Assembly (NCBI GenBank): GCA_003248655.1
Contig: QFPM01000002.1
Location: forward strand, 1 to 64,000
Direction of reading: 5' to 3'
DNA length: 64,000 bases
Origin: Microbacterium sp.
Lineage (GTDB): Bacteria; Actinomycetota; Actinomycetes; Actinomycetales; Microbacteriaceae
In this document: positions 16,631-26,500 of the stretch, piece after piece
Numbering within the stretch: the first letter of the stretch is position 1
Layout of the letters: each line of letters starts with the position of its first letter
Program-made: the position numbers and the translations under genes
Notes under the pieces: model-generated
The model's input: only the letters and a program-made list of their open reading frames with translations
Database searches by the model: none
What the model was told of the DNA's origin: nothing

Positions 16631-17968
16631 TTGTTCCGTGCCTTCAGCGCCATCGCGCGGGTCTTCCGCACGCCGGATCTCCGGCGCAAGATCGGCTTCA
16701 CCCTGGCGATCATCGCCATCTACCGCCTTGGTGCGCACGTGCCGACGCCGTTCGTGAGCTACCCGAACGTGCAGAGCTGTCTCGCGGAGACCGGGTCGGC
16801 GAGTGAGGGACTCCTCTCGCTCGTGAACCTGTTCTCCGGCGGTGCGCTGCTGCAGCTGTCGATCTTCGCCCTCGGCGTCATGCCGTATATCACCGCGACG
16901 ATCATCGTGCAGCTGCTGCGCGTGGTCATCCCGCACTTCGAGACGCTGTACAAAGAGGGCCAGGCCGGTCAGGCCAAGCTCACGCAGTACACGCGCTACC
17001 TCACGATCGCGCTCGCTCTGCTGCAGTCGACGACGCTCGTGACGGTCGCACGCTCGGGTCAGCTGTTCGGCACCACCACGATCGCGTCGTGCAACAGCCT
17101 GCTCACCAACGACGCGTGGTGGGCGCAGTTGCTCATGATCATCACGCTGACCGCCGGCACGGGCCTGATCATGTGGTTCGCGGAGCTCGTCACCGAGCGC
17201 GGCGTCGGCAACGGCATGTCGATCCTCATCTTCACCTCGATCGCCGCGACCTTCCCGGTCGCGATGTGGTCGATCGCCCAGTCGCGCAGCTTCGAGATCT
17301 TCCTCCTCGTGCTCGCCGTCGGCATCATCGTGATGGGCCTCGTCGTCTTCGTCGAGCAGTCGCAGCGCCGCATCCCCGTCCAGTACGCGAAGCGCATGGT
17401 CGGCCGCCGGACGCTCGGCGGCACGAACACCTACATCCCGATCAAGGTGAACATGGCGGGTGTGGTGCCGGTCATCTTCGCGTCGTCGCTGCTGTACATC
17501 CCGGCGCTCATCGCGCAGTTCAACCAGACGCCGGATGCGAACGGCAACGTCCCCGGATGGGTGACGTGGATCCAGTCGTACCTCACCAAGGGCGACCACC
17601 CGCTGTACATGCTCCTGTACTTCCTGCTGATCGTCGGGTTCACCTACTTCTACGTCGCGATCACCTTCAACCCGGTCGAGGTCGCCGACAACATGAAGAA
17701 GTACGGCGGCTTCATCCCGGGCATCCGTGCGGGTCGTCCGACGGCCGAGTACCTCGACTACGTCCTCACGCGCATCACGCTTCCCGGGTCGATCTACCTG
17801 GGTCTCATCGCCCTGCTGCCGCTCATCGCCCTCGCGACGGTCAGCGCCAACCAGAACTTCCCGTTCGGCGGGGCGTCGATCCTGATCATCGTCGGCGTCG
17901 GCCTCGAGACCGTGAAGCAGATCGACGCGCAGCTGCAGCAGCGCCACTACGAAGGACTCCTGCGATGA
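16631..17968 (+). CDS. secY: Preprotein translocase subunit SecY
   Basis: 445 residues from TTG 16631, chosen because GGAGGA sits 7 nt upstream and the protein then begins FRAFSAIARVFRTPDLRRK as in SecY of relatives. An upstream start would place coding sequence in the terminator tail. Ten hydrophobic segments are visible, with the plug region after TM1, the GLIMWFAELVTERGVGNG loop and the VPVIFASSLLYIPAL segment. It is the channel of the Sec translocon in the cytoplasmic membrane and would export the many signal-peptide proteins of this window. A TACTCT at 16565-16570 could be a -10 box for its own promoter. The TGA overlaps adk (ATGA). Confidence 0.95.
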   Translation: MFRAFSAIARVFRTPDLRRKIGFTLAIIAIYRLGAHVPTPFVSYPNVQSCLAETGSASEGLLSLVNLFSGGALLQLSIFALGVMPYITATIIVQLLRVVIPHFETLYKEGQAGQAKLTQYTRYLTIALALLQSTTLVTVARSGQLFGTTTIASCNSLLTNDAWWAQLLMIITLTAGTGLIMWFAELVTERGVGNGMSILIFTSIAATFPVAMWSIAQSRSFEIFLLVLAVGIIVMGLVVFVEQSQRRIPVQYAKRMVGRRTLGGTNTYIPIKVNMAGVVPVIFASSLLYIPALIAQFNQTPDANGNVPGWVTWIQSYLTKGDHPLYMLLYFLLIVGFTYFYVAITFNPVEVADNMKKYGGFIPGIRAGRPTAEYLDYVLTRITLPGSIYLGLIALLPLIALATVSANQNFPFGGASILIIVGVGLETVKQIDAQLQQRHYEGLLR

Positions 17969-18558
17969 CCCTCCCTCGGCTGCTCATCATCGGACCGCAG
18001 GGCTCGGGCAAGGGCACGCAGGGCGAGCGCATCGCGCAGACCTTCCGCATCCCCGCGGTCTCGACCGGCGACGTGTTCCGCGCGAACGTCAAAGAGGGCA
18101 CGCCCCTCGGCCTGCAGGTCAAGGCGATCATCGACGCGGGCGACCTCGTGCCCGACGAGCTCACGGGCGCGATCGTGCGCGACCGCCTCGCGCAGGACGA
18201 CGCCGCGGCCGGCTTCCTGCTCGACGGCTATCCGCGCAATCTCGGCCAGGTCAGCGACCTCGACTCGTTCCTCGACGAGCGGGGCGAGCCGCTGACGGCC
18301 GTCATCGAGCTCTCGGTGCCGCGGGACGTCTCGATCCAGCGCCTGTCGCTGCGCGCGGCCGAGCAGGGACGCGCCGATGACAACGCCGAGTCGATCGCGA
18401 AGCGCCTGTCGATCTACGAGTCCGAGACCGCTCCGATCCTCGAGGTGTACCGGGAGCGCGGCATCGCCGATGCGGTCGACGGCGTCGGCACCCTCGACGA
18501 GGTCTTCGAGCGCATCGTCATCGCTCTCGCCGCACGCGGCATCGTCGCCTCGGCGTGA
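17965..18558 (+). CDS. adk: Adenylate kinase
   Basis: 197 residues from ATG 17965, coupled to secY by a 4-nt overlap. It catalyses ATP + AMP = 2 ADP. The P-loop GPQGSGKGT is at residues 9-17, the AMP-binding STGDVFRANV near 31-40 and LLDGYPRNLGQ near 80-90. The LID is short and Zn-free, giving a short-form actinobacterial Adk. Position between secY and map is conserved in bacteria. Confidence 0.96.
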   Translation: MTLPRLLIIGPQGSGKGTQGERIAQTFRIPAVSTGDVFRANVKEGTPLGLQVKAIIDAGDLVPDELTGAIVRDRLAQDDAAAGFLLDGYPRNLGQVSDLDSFLDERGEPLTAVIELSVPRDVSIQRLSLRAAEQGRADDNAESIAKRLSIYESETAPILEVYRERGIADAVDGVGTLDEVFERIVIALAARGIVASA

Positions 18559-18568
18559 GGCACTGACC

Positions 18569-19411
18569 GTGGGGTTGCGCCGATCGCTCTACAAGACGCC
18601 CGCTCAGCTGCGATCCATGATCGAGCCCGGGCTGATCACCGCCGCCGCCCTCGACGCCGTGCGGACGCTCGTCGTCCCCGGCGTCACGACGGCCGAGCTG
18701 GATGCCGCGGCATCCGCCGTCGTCACCGGGCGCGGCGCGGAGTCGAACTTCCAGCTGGTGCGGGGCTACCGCCATACGACGTGCATCTCGGTCAACGATC
18801 AGGTGGTTCACGGCATCCCGGGGGAGCGTGTGCTCGCGCCCGGTGACATCGTGTCGATCGACGCCGGCGCGCAGTTCCAGGGGTGGAACGGCGACTCGGC
18901 CATCACGGTGGTGGTGCCCGGCGGCGACCCGGCGGTCGCCGCGCGTCGCGAGCGCCTGTCCGAGGTCACCCGAGGGTCGCTCTGGGCGGGGATCGCGGCG
19001 CTCGCCTCGGCGCGTCACGTCGGCGAGATCGGCGACGCCGTGCAGAGGCACATCGAGCGCGCCGCGGCCGACGACGGGTCGGAGTACGGCATCCTGCGCG
19101 ACTACGTCGGTCACGGCATCGGCCGCAAGATGCACGAGGGGCCGACCGTGTTCAACTACCGCACCGCCGACCTGGGGCCCGAAGTGCGGCCGGGGCTGTG
19201 CCTCGCGATCGAGCCGATGGTGACCGCAGGCTCCGATGAGACGTTCGTCGAGGACGACGACTGGACGGTGACGACGGTCGACGGGTCGGACGGATCGCAC
19301 TGGGAGCACAGCGTCGCGGTGCACGCGGGCGGAATCTGGGTGCTGACGGCCGCCGACGGCGGCGCGGCGGATCTCGCCCCGTTCGGCGTCGTGCCGGCGC
19401 CTCTCTCGTGA
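18569..19411 (+). CDS. map: Methionine aminopeptidase type I
   Basis: 280 residues from GTG 18569, preceded by GTGAGG at RBS spacing; a longer frame runs back into adk and is not supported. It removes the initiator Met from nascent proteins. The pita-bread fold metal ligands are visible: two Asp in SIDAGAQFQGWNGD, the His in GHGIG, the Glu in IEPMV and the Glu in WEHSVAV. TTG 18575 is an alternative start. The last codons overlap the next gene (GTGA). Confidence 0.94.
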   Translation: MGLRRSLYKTPAQLRSMIEPGLITAAALDAVRTLVVPGVTTAELDAAASAVVTGRGAESNFQLVRGYRHTTCISVNDQVVHGIPGERVLAPGDIVSIDAGAQFQGWNGDSAITVVVPGGDPAVAARRERLSEVTRGSLWAGIAALASARHVGEIGDAVQRHIERAAADDGSEYGILRDYVGHGIGRKMHEGPTVFNYRTADLGPEVRPGLCLAIEPMVTAGSDETFVEDDDWTVTTVDGSDGSHWEHSVAVHAGGIWVLTAADGGAADLAPFGVVPAPLS

Positions 19412-20097
19412 GCTCGCCGCGCCGCGATCGTCGCCGCGCGGCCGCCGCGCGCTCGGGTCGGCGCCGTGTGGTCGTGTGGAGTGCCGCGGCGATCGTCGTG
19501 CTCGCAGCGGCGGTCGTGGCCGCCGTGCTGCTGTGGCCTCGTGCCGCCGTGCCCGTGAGCGACCGGATCGATCCGGAGACGGGGGCGATCTCCCTCGGCA
19601 CGGGCGCGCACGAGGTCGATGTCGTCGTGGACCTGCACTGCCCGGTGTGCGCGCAGTTCGACGAGCTCTACGTCCCGGTGATCGAGGGCGCCGTCACGCA
19701 GGGCGTCGCCACGCTGCGTCTGCACCCGGTCGCGGTGCTCGATTCCACCTCGGCGGGTGCGGAGTACTCGACGCGCGCGGCGAATGCGACGTACTGCGTC
19801 GCGGTCGCCGACGCCGATGCCGTGCTGCCGTTCGTGCGCGAGCTGATGACGCACCAGCCGGATGCCGGCGCCGCGCTGACCGATGCGAACCTCATCCGCG
19901 CCGCAGCCAACGTCGGCGTCACCGGCGTCGACGACTGCGTGACGGGGCGCGCCTATGCCGCCTTCGTCGCCGACGCGACGGCGCGGGCGCAGAGCGCGTC
20001 GGGCGGCGAGCTGACGCCGCCCGTGCTCGTCATCGACGGCGAGACGGTGGCGATCACCGGCGACCCGGCGGCGGACGTCACGGCGCGCCTGGGCTGA
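19408..20097 (+). CDS. Membrane-anchored DsbA-like thioredoxin-fold protein (copy 1)
   Basis: 229 residues. An Arg-rich N-terminus is followed by one TM helix (about residues 22-44). The extracytoplasmic thioredoxin-fold domain has CPVC (Cys78-Cys81) and a cis-Pro-type loop, LTPPVLVIDG. Two further Cys (ATYCVA and DDCVTG) are conserved in the paralogue at 30469. Expected role: disulfide formation or isomerisation in exported proteins. GTG start overlaps the map stop. Substrates unknown; the secreted lipoproteins and peroxidase next to it are candidates. Confidence 0.88.
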   Translation: MSSPRRDRRRAAAARSGRRRVVVWSAAAIVVLAAAVVAAVLLWPRAAVPVSDRIDPETGAISLGTGAHEVDVVVDLHCPVCAQFDELYVPVIEGAVTQGVATLRLHPVAVLDSTSAGAEYSTRAANATYCVAVADADAVLPFVRELMTHQPDAGAALTDANLIRAAANVGVTGVDDCVTGRAYAAFVADATARAQSASGGELTPPVLVIDGETVAITGDPAADVTARLG

Positions 20098-20105
20098 GCC
20101 TCGCC

Positions 20106-21296
20106 TCAGACGCTCAGCGTCGCGCCCAGCGGCCGGTCGGAGGAGAACCCCGGCAGCACGGCGAACGCGCCCGACGCCGTCGCCGTCGTGAAGGGGAGCA
20201 GATCGTCGACCTCCTCCATCCGCCGCAGGGTGCGGGCGAAGGTCGACACGTCGTTCTGGAAGCTGAGGAAGACGATCCCGCGGTCGTCGGCGGCGTTCGC
20301 GTAGCTGTAGCTGCGTCTGAGCATGAGCGGGGCGCCGATGAACGACGGATGCGCGGCACGCGCGTGCGCACGCGCCGGCACGAGGTACTCGCCCTCGGCG
20401 GATTTCGCCGTCAGATCGATCTCCCCGAACGCGTCGCCTCCCGACAGCGGCTGGCCGTCGGACTGGCGACGGCCGAACACGGCATCCTGCGCCCCGTCGC
20501 CGAGGGCCTGGAAGCGTGCGATGTCGAGCCGGAAGCGCCGCACGGTGCAGATCGTGCCGCCGGCGAGCGGCCCGTCCGCGATCCAGACGCCCGCGTCGAG
20601 GTCGCTCTCGGTGTGCGGCGCGATGATCCCGTCGTAGTAGCCGAACGGGTTGCGCGTCGCGCCGCCTTTGCGGGCGCCGCGGAACGCGGGCTGCTGCCAG
20701 CGCGCCTCGAGGCCGTCGGCGAGTGCGGAGAGCGCGCCCGGCGGGATCGACGGGTCGGATGCCGCAGCGACCAGCAGCACATCGCCGCCGGACGATTCGA
20801 GGTCGGCGTCGCCGGCGAACGTCGGCAGCGTCGCCGCGGTCGCAAGGTCGGTGCCGACGAACGAGAGCAGTCGCGCGCCGATGCCGACGGTCAGGGTGAG
20901 ATCGCCGGGGCCGTCGGGGAGGAGCCTGCTGCGGTGGTCGGCGGCGGTGAGCTGGACGATGCGGTCACCGAGCGTCGCGAGGAGGTCGCGGAGAGCGGCG
21001 GGACCGGTGATGTCGGGGGCATCGAAGACCCCGATCTCGGCGTTCACGGGAGGAACCGCGGGTGCCGCGACCCCCGCCTGATGGTCGCCCATCGCGGCGA
21101 CGGGCGTAGCGTCGGCCTCGCCCGGGGTCGTGGTGGACGACGGGGCCCCCGCGCCCCGGCCGCCCAGGAGCGAGAGCCCCCCGACGGCGGCCGCGCCGAG
21201 CACCGCCCCCGCGCCGCCCGTGAGGAGCGAGCGGCGCGTCAGGTTGCGGGAGGTCGGGTCGCGCGGGGTCTCGTCATCCCGAGGCTGGTCACTCAT
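20106..21296 (-). CDS. Tat-exported DyP-type heme peroxidase (EfeB-like)
   Basis: 396 residues from ATG 21296; a longer upstream frame lacks support. A twin-arginine signal (LTRRSLL, Arg21-Arg22, then a hydrophobic core) predicts export folded with heme. The DyP motif GYYDG (residues 219-223) supplies the catalytic Asp, and His311 or His316 in the HARAAHP segment is the likely heme ligand, followed by LRRSYSYA. The C-terminal SFQNDVSTFARTLRRM segment is typical of EfeB/DyP class I. No efeU or efeO iron-uptake genes are adjacent, so it may not be part of an EfeUOB system. It overlaps the upstream lipoprotein gene by 8 nt. Confidence 0.92.
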   Translation of the reverse strand: MSDQPRDDETPRDPTSRNLTRRSLLTGGAGAVLGAAAVGGLSLLGGRGAGAPSSTTTPGEADATPVAAMGDHQAGVAAPAVPPVNAEIGVFDAPDITGPAALRDLLATLGDRIVQLTAADHRSRLLPDGPGDLTLTVGIGARLLSFVGTDLATAATLPTFAGDADLESSGGDVLLVAAASDPSIPPGALSALADGLEARWQQPAFRGARKGGATRNPFGYYDGIIAPHTESDLDAGVWIADGPLAGGTICTVRRFRLDIARFQALGDGAQDAVFGRRQSDGQPLSGGDAFGEIDLTAKSAEGEYLVPARAHARAAHPSFIGAPLMLRRSYSYANAADDRGIVFLSFQNDVSTFARTLRRMEEVDDLLPFTTATASGAFAVLPGFSSDRPLGATLSV

Positions 21297-22038
21297 CGGC
21301 CGGCGCCTCCAGATCGGGACCCGCCGCAGTGCCGAAATCGACGTCTTGCCACGCGCCGTCGACGCGGGTCTGCGCCCGCAGCAGCAGCGCGTCGGCGGTG
21401 ACCCACAGCCGCAGGGGCGACGTGTCGGCATCCACCGAGCCCGGCTCGGCGACCTCATCGCTCGGCGGCGCGGCGAACACCGTCACCGCGGTGCCGTCGA
21501 CCTCGTCCTCGCCGAGCCAGAGGGCGCCCGTCTGCTGCAGCAGCAGCGGATTCTCCGGACGGTCCGAGCCGAGGCTGCCGATCAGCACGAGCCGACGGTC
21601 GAGCGCGCTCGCCGACGCGTCGATCGCGCGGCTCAGCCACGTCGGATCGTCGGCGCCGGGGATCGGCAGCGGGGGCATGCCGTCCGCGTCCGGCTCGGCC
21701 GGGATGAGCGCGACGGTCGTGTCGGTCCACAGCAGCGCCTGCGGGGCGAATCCCTCGCCGGTCACGGCCGCGTACCCGGTGTGCGTCGCGTAGTCGACCC
21801 AGCCGTGCAGTGCGAGCGTCGTGCCGCCTTCCCCCACGGTCGTCGTGAACGGGCGGGTGCCGGCGTCGAAGTTCGTGAAGCGCATCGCCGCGAGCAGCTG
21901 CGACTGCTCCGTCGTCACCGCGGATGCCGCGGGGGTCGGATCGGGCGCGGGCGCCGCGCATCCCGCGAGGGACGCCGCGAGCACGAGCGCGGCGCCGATG
22001 CGCACGGCGCGGGCGACGAGGCCGGAGCGACCGGTCAT
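21289..22038 (-). CDS. Lipoprotein, LppX/LprG- or LolA-like appearance
   Basis: 249 residues from ATG 22038. Signal peptide with lipobox SLAGC (Cys27). The mature part has long alternating strands (TLALHGWVDYATHTGYAAV, ALLWTDTTVALIP) reminiscent of the LppX/LprG/LolA half-barrel of lipid-binding lipoproteins. This resemblance is by eye only. It is the middle gene of a tightly overlapping operon (4 nt with the upstream beta-helix gene, 8 nt with the DyP gene), so it probably works with them on the outer face of the membrane. Confidence 0.7.
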   Translation of the reverse strand: MTGRSGLVARAVRIGAALVLAASLAGCAAPAPDPTPAASAVTTEQSQLLAAMRFTNFDAGTRPFTTTVGEGGTTLALHGWVDYATHTGYAAVTGEGFAPQALLWTDTTVALIPAEPDADGMPPLPIPGADDPTWLSRAIDASASALDRRLVLIGSLGSDRPENPLLLQQTGALWLGEDEVDGTAVTVFAAPPSDEVAEPGSVDADTSPLRLWVTADALLLRAQTRVDGAWQDVDFGTAAGPDLEAPADE

Positions 22039-23339
22039 CGCATCCTCGAGAACTCGAGCAGAAGGTCGGGCCCCGGTGTCGCGAACGACGCCAGGTCGGG
22101 CATCGCGACGACGTCCGGCAGCGGCGAGCGGGCGCGGTCGTCGAGGTTCGGCTGATCGGGCGGGGGAGCGACCTTCAAGAAGCTGACCCCGGGGGGCGGC
22201 GCCGGCTCGGAGGGCGCGGCCACGGCATCCTGCCCCGCCCCGCACGCCGCAAGCTGCGCGCCGAGCGACGCGGGCGAGGTCGTCAGGCCCGGAGCGGCGC
22301 AGTTGGCCGATGCCGGCGCGCGGGCGGCGGATGCGTTGACGACGTCGACGGCGTTTCCCGAGAAGTCGTTGCCCCGCAGATCGTTGCCCGACGTCGCGAG
22401 GTCCTCCGTGTTGGCGAGGACGACACCGGCCCGCGCATGCCCGCTGATGAGGTTGCGCGAGAACACGTTGTCGAGGCCGCCCGAGATGCCGACGCCGATC
22501 GCATAGCCTCCGTCGGCCTGCGCGGGACTGTCGTCGGCCGCGTTGTCGGCGATGAGGTTGCCGACGACGGTGTTGGCGCGCTGGGGGCTGAACGCCTCCT
22601 GGTAGTTCGACAGCAGCGTCATCCCGATGCGGTTCCCCGCGAAGCGGTTGCCCGCGATGACGACCGAATCCGACGCGTTCGCGTTCTCGAACCCGACGGC
22701 GTTGTTCTCGGCGACGTTTCCCGTGACGAGGATGTCGCAGCCGCGGCACTGGCCGACGTAGATGCCGCTGTCGGCCGAACCCGACGTGTACGAGTCGCGG
22801 ATGACTCCGTGCTGCGAGTTGAACGCGTAGATGCCGTAGAGCCCGTTGTTGTACGCCGTCACGTGGTCGACGAGAAAGCGCTGCAGCGGCGGGAACTTCT
22901 CGGGGTCGAAGGGCTGGTATCCGTCGGCGCCGCTCGCGGTCGGGCCGTTGGCGTCGTGCGTGCCGGTGAACAGCACGCCGTAGTAGAGGTTCCCCGTCAC
23001 AGTGAGGTTCTCGACCGTCACCCCGTCGGCGATCGCGACGATGCCATACGGGCGGATGCCGCCGCCGTCGATCACGGTGTCGTTGCGATCCGCACCGCGA
23101 ACCGTGACGCCGGGGGTGTCGATCAGCATCGTCTCGTCGTAGACGCCGGCGCCGATCTCGATGACGCCGTCCGGCGCGACGAGGGCCGCGGCATCCGCGA
23201 GGGTTGCGGCATCCTCCGGCACGCGCACGAGGGGCTGGGAGGTCGGGGTCGGCGCGGGCGCCGTCGTGCACCCGGCGAGAGCCGCGACGCACAGGGTCGC
23301 GGCCAGGACTGCCGTCGTCGAGAGCGCTCGGATTCGCAC
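22035..23339 (-). CDS. Right-handed beta-helix (NosD/PL-like) lipoprotein
   Basis: 434 residues, GTG start at 23339. Lipobox LAGC (Cys24). An N-terminal lead-in (DAAALVAPDGVIEIGAGVYDE, residues ~49-69) is followed by about ten beta-helix rungs with N-x-V-x-G-N turns (NLTVTGN, VVIAGNRFAGN, VVGNLIADN), as in NosD, CASH and polysaccharide-lyase-like proteins. A CRGC pair (Cys198-Cys201) sits on one rung and is unusual for this fold. It might bind metal or form a disulfide handled by the nearby DsbA-like proteins. A Pro-rich C-terminal tail follows. First gene of the reverse operon; function unknown. Confidence 0.8.
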   Translation of the reverse strand: MRIRALSTTAVLAATLCVAALAGCTTAPAPTPTSQPLVRVPEDAATLADAAALVAPDGVIEIGAGVYDETMLIDTPGVTVRGADRNDTVIDGGGIRPYGIVAIADGVTVENLTVTGNLYYGVLFTGTHDANGPTASGADGYQPFDPEKFPPLQRFLVDHVTAYNNGLYGIYAFNSQHGVIRDSYTSGSADSGIYVGQCRGCDILVTGNVAENNAVGFENANASDSVVIAGNRFAGNRIGMTLLSNYQEAFSPQRANTVVGNLIADNAADDSPAQADGGYAIGVGISGGLDNVFSRNLISGHARAGVVLANTEDLATSGNDLRGNDFSGNAVDVVNASAARAPASANCAAPGLTTSPASLGAQLAACGAGQDAVAAPSEPAPPPGVSFLKVAPPPDQPNLDDRARSPLPDVVAMPDLASFATPGPDLLLEFSRMR

Positions 23340-23345
23340 GTCCTC

Positions 23346-23351
23346 AGCCTA
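23346..23351 (-). promoter_or_regulatory. -10 box of the beta-helix/lipoprotein/DyP operon
   Basis: On the reverse strand TAGGCT ends 6 nt before the GTG start at 23339, the spacing of a leaderless transcript. It lies in a palindrome (AGCCTAGGCT). No convincing -35 is visible. Confidence 0.5.
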
Positions 23352-23408
23352 GGCTGTCGGGCCATTCGCTCCCGCGGAACGGGGTCGTGGGGGCGGTCCT
23401 TCGGTCAA

Positions 23409-23473
23409 GGAATCCTGAGCATTCCTGAGGATTGCGTCAAGAGTTGCGACCGCACTCAGCCGCCCGATATATT
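23409..23473 (+). promoter_or_regulatory. Promoter and possible operator of the SdrD-B surface protein gene
   Basis: TTGCGA (23444-23449), an 18-bp spacer and TATATT (23468-23473) make a good promoter. Just upstream, TCCTGAG occurs twice at 23413 and 23423, exactly 10 bp apart. The same block contains GGAAT-N7-ATTCC (23409-23425). One-turn spacing directly 5' of the -35 box suggests an activator or repressor site. It could also affect the divergent operon. Confidence 0.55.
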
Positions 23474-23590
23474 GCGAGGTGGTCTGCGTCCTGTCCCGAA
23501 CGGAGCGTCGACCGGGGGATCACGCACGTCCGTTTCGCCGCGGGCCGCGTCCAGCGAAAGAGCTGTCCGACTGGGTTCCCTCCTGCGAGC

Positions 23591-26500
23591 ATGAGAGAAA
23601 TCGACATCGTGACCCACCGCGTTGCCAGCCCCGTCCGTCGTATCGTCGCCGCCGCCGCAGCGACCGCTCTCGCACTGACGGGGGTCGTCGCCCTGTCGTC
23701 ACCCGCGATGGCCGCCACGGGGGAGATCCGTGGCGCCGTCGCCCGCGACTTCAACGGCAACGGCGTGCGTGACGCCGGCAACAGCGCGACGGCGACCGCC
23801 GCCGACACCGGCGTCGCGGGCGTCGTCGTGACGGCTTACGACGCGACGGGTACCCCGGTCGCCACCGCGACGACCGCCGCGAACGGCACCTACTCGCTCG
23901 ACACCGGCAGTGTCGACGACGGCACGCCGCTGCGACTCGAGCTCACCGGTCTGCCCGAGGGCTTCCACCCCTCGCGCGCGGGCTCGGGCAACGGCACGTC
24001 GACGCAGTTCGCGGAGGTGGGCGACGAGAACATCAACTTCCTCATCGACACCCCCGAGGACTACGCGCAGTCCAACGCGCCGATCCTCACGGCCATCCAG
24101 TGGCCCGGCCTGACGACCGGCACCGACGTCAACGAGCCGGCCCTCACGGCGAGCCCGTGGAACGCGACCGAGAACGCGGGCGGCAACTTCTCGCAGCGGA
24201 CGACCCTCGCCAGCTACGGCCAGGTCGGATCGATCTGGGGTCTCACCTACGACCGCGAGGGCAACGACGTCTATGCCGCCGCGACATACAAGCGCTTCTC
24301 CGCCCTCGGTTCGCTGGGCCTCGGCGGCATCTACCGCGTCAACGAGGTCCTGAACGCGTCGGGTGCGCTCGCGGGCGGCTCGACGGTGACCGCGTGGGCG
24401 AACGTCAACGGGCTTCCCGTGACGAATGGCGGCACGCTGAACCTCGGCACCGTGGCTTCGAACACGGCCCGTGGCCTGACGGCCAACGCCTCCGACGCCG
24501 GCTACGACATCGACGGGTTCCAGAAGGCCGGCAAGGTCGGCATCGGCGGCATCGCGGCGGTTCCCGGCGAGAACCGCCTGCTGTTCGTGAACCTCGCCGA
24601 CCGCGAGCTCTACTCTGTCGCGGCGCCCCTGAGCGGTGCCGCCCCGACCTCGGTGACCCGCATCCCGCTCGCGTCCTCGGCGCTCGGCCTCACCGCGACG
24701 CAGCATCCGTACGCGCTCACGATCTACCGCGGCGGTGTCTACGTCGGCTACGTCGACACCGGCGCCACGGCCGGGCAGAGCGCGGATGCCGCGGGCCTCA
24801 ACGCCTACGTCGTGAAGGCCTCGATCGAGAGCGTCCTCGCGGGTGCGCCCTCGTGGTCGAACGTCCTGACCGCAGACCTCGGCTACACGAAGGGCAACTC
24901 GGTCAGCAACTGGGGCGGCGAGACGTGGGGCACGACGACTCAGCAGCAGGTCTCGCGCTGGAACACCTGGACCGACAACTGGTCGTGGGGCGGCAACTCG
25001 CTCACCTACAACACCGGGACGAACGCCGCGCCCAACTCGGTCGGCGTGAACAACGACGGTGTCGCCGTCTACCCGCAGGCCATCCTGTCCGGCCTCACCT
25101 TCGACACGAGCGGCTATCTCACTCTCGGCTTCACCGACCGTACGTCGGTCCAGTCGGGTAACCGCAACCACGCCGCGATCGCCGGCTCGACCGCGTTCTA
25201 CGAGACCGTGGCGAGCGGTGACGTGCTGCTCGCGGCACCGAACGCGGGGGGCACGTTCACGCTCGAGAACAACGGTGTGGCCGGAACGCGGACCACCGCC
25301 AACACCTCGGTGACCAACACGCAGGGTCCGCCGAGTGCGACCAGCCGTGAGTTCTACAACGACGACCAGAACAAGGGCGCCCAGAACAACAACGCCACCG
25401 CGGGCTACACGCACCGCGACAACGCGCTCGGCGCGGTCGTCGCCTACCCGGGCCTGCGCGAGGTCGCCTCGACGGCGTTCGACCCGCTCAGCGGCATCCG
25501 TCTGTCGGGTCTCAGCTGGTTCAACGTCGACAACGGTACGGCGCTCCGCGGCTATGAGTTGCAGGCCGACACCACGGGCGTCGAGCCCGCCACCAGCTTC
25601 CAGAAGGGCGGCGGCCTCGGCGGCGTCGCGCTCGCGCAGCTGCCGGCGCCCGCCCAGATCGGAAACCGGGTCTGGTACGACGCCGACGGCAACGGCCGGC
25701 AGGATCCCGACGAGCCCGCGATCGGCGGCGCCGTCGCGACCCTCTACCGCGCCAACGCGTCGGGAGTGCCCACCGGTCCGGCGCTCGGCACCACGACGAC
25801 CGACTCGACCGGCGAGTACTACTTCAACTCGAGCCTGTGGACCGACACACGGTTCAGCGACCCCGCGGCCGACCTCGTGGTCGTCTTCTCCGGCCCCGCC
25901 GCCGGTACCGCCGTCGACCTCCGTAACCCCGTCACCGGGGCCGCCGCGGCGGGCGACTTCGCCGGCAGCGGCCTGACGTGGGGCGACCTCGCGCTCACCG
26001 ACCGCTACGTCGGCGGCGAGGACAACGGCAGCGCCACCGAGAGCGACTCGAACGCCGACCCCGCGAACGGGCGGGCCCCCGTCACGGTGACCGGCCCGGG
26101 TGCCAACGACCACACGATCGACGCCGGCTACGACGCGACCGTCTCGGTGGACTTCACGAAGCTGCTCGCGAGCGACAGCGCTCCCGCGCCCAGCGGCACC
26201 GAGTTCCAGATCACGGTCTCGCTCGAGGACTTCCGCGGCAACGAGCTGCCCGATGAGGTCTTCACCGTCACCGTCGGTCCCGGCGGCGCGCACACGATCG
26301 ACCTCCCGGCGTTCACGCGCATCACCGGGATCACCGAGGCGAACGGCGACACCTACGACGTGCAGTTCGACCCCGCCGCGCCGACCGTTGCCGATCCGCT
26401 GATCGTCACTCCGGCCGCGCAGGCGTCCGGCGGCCTCTCGTTCGAGATCACCAACACGTTCAAGACCTACGCGGTCGGCGACTACGTCTGGATCGACGAC

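Noticed and set aside
20106..21296. EfeUOB iron uptake assignment for the DyP peroxidase
   Set aside because: No efeU permease or efeO is adjacent, and the partner lipoproteins do not resemble EfeO.
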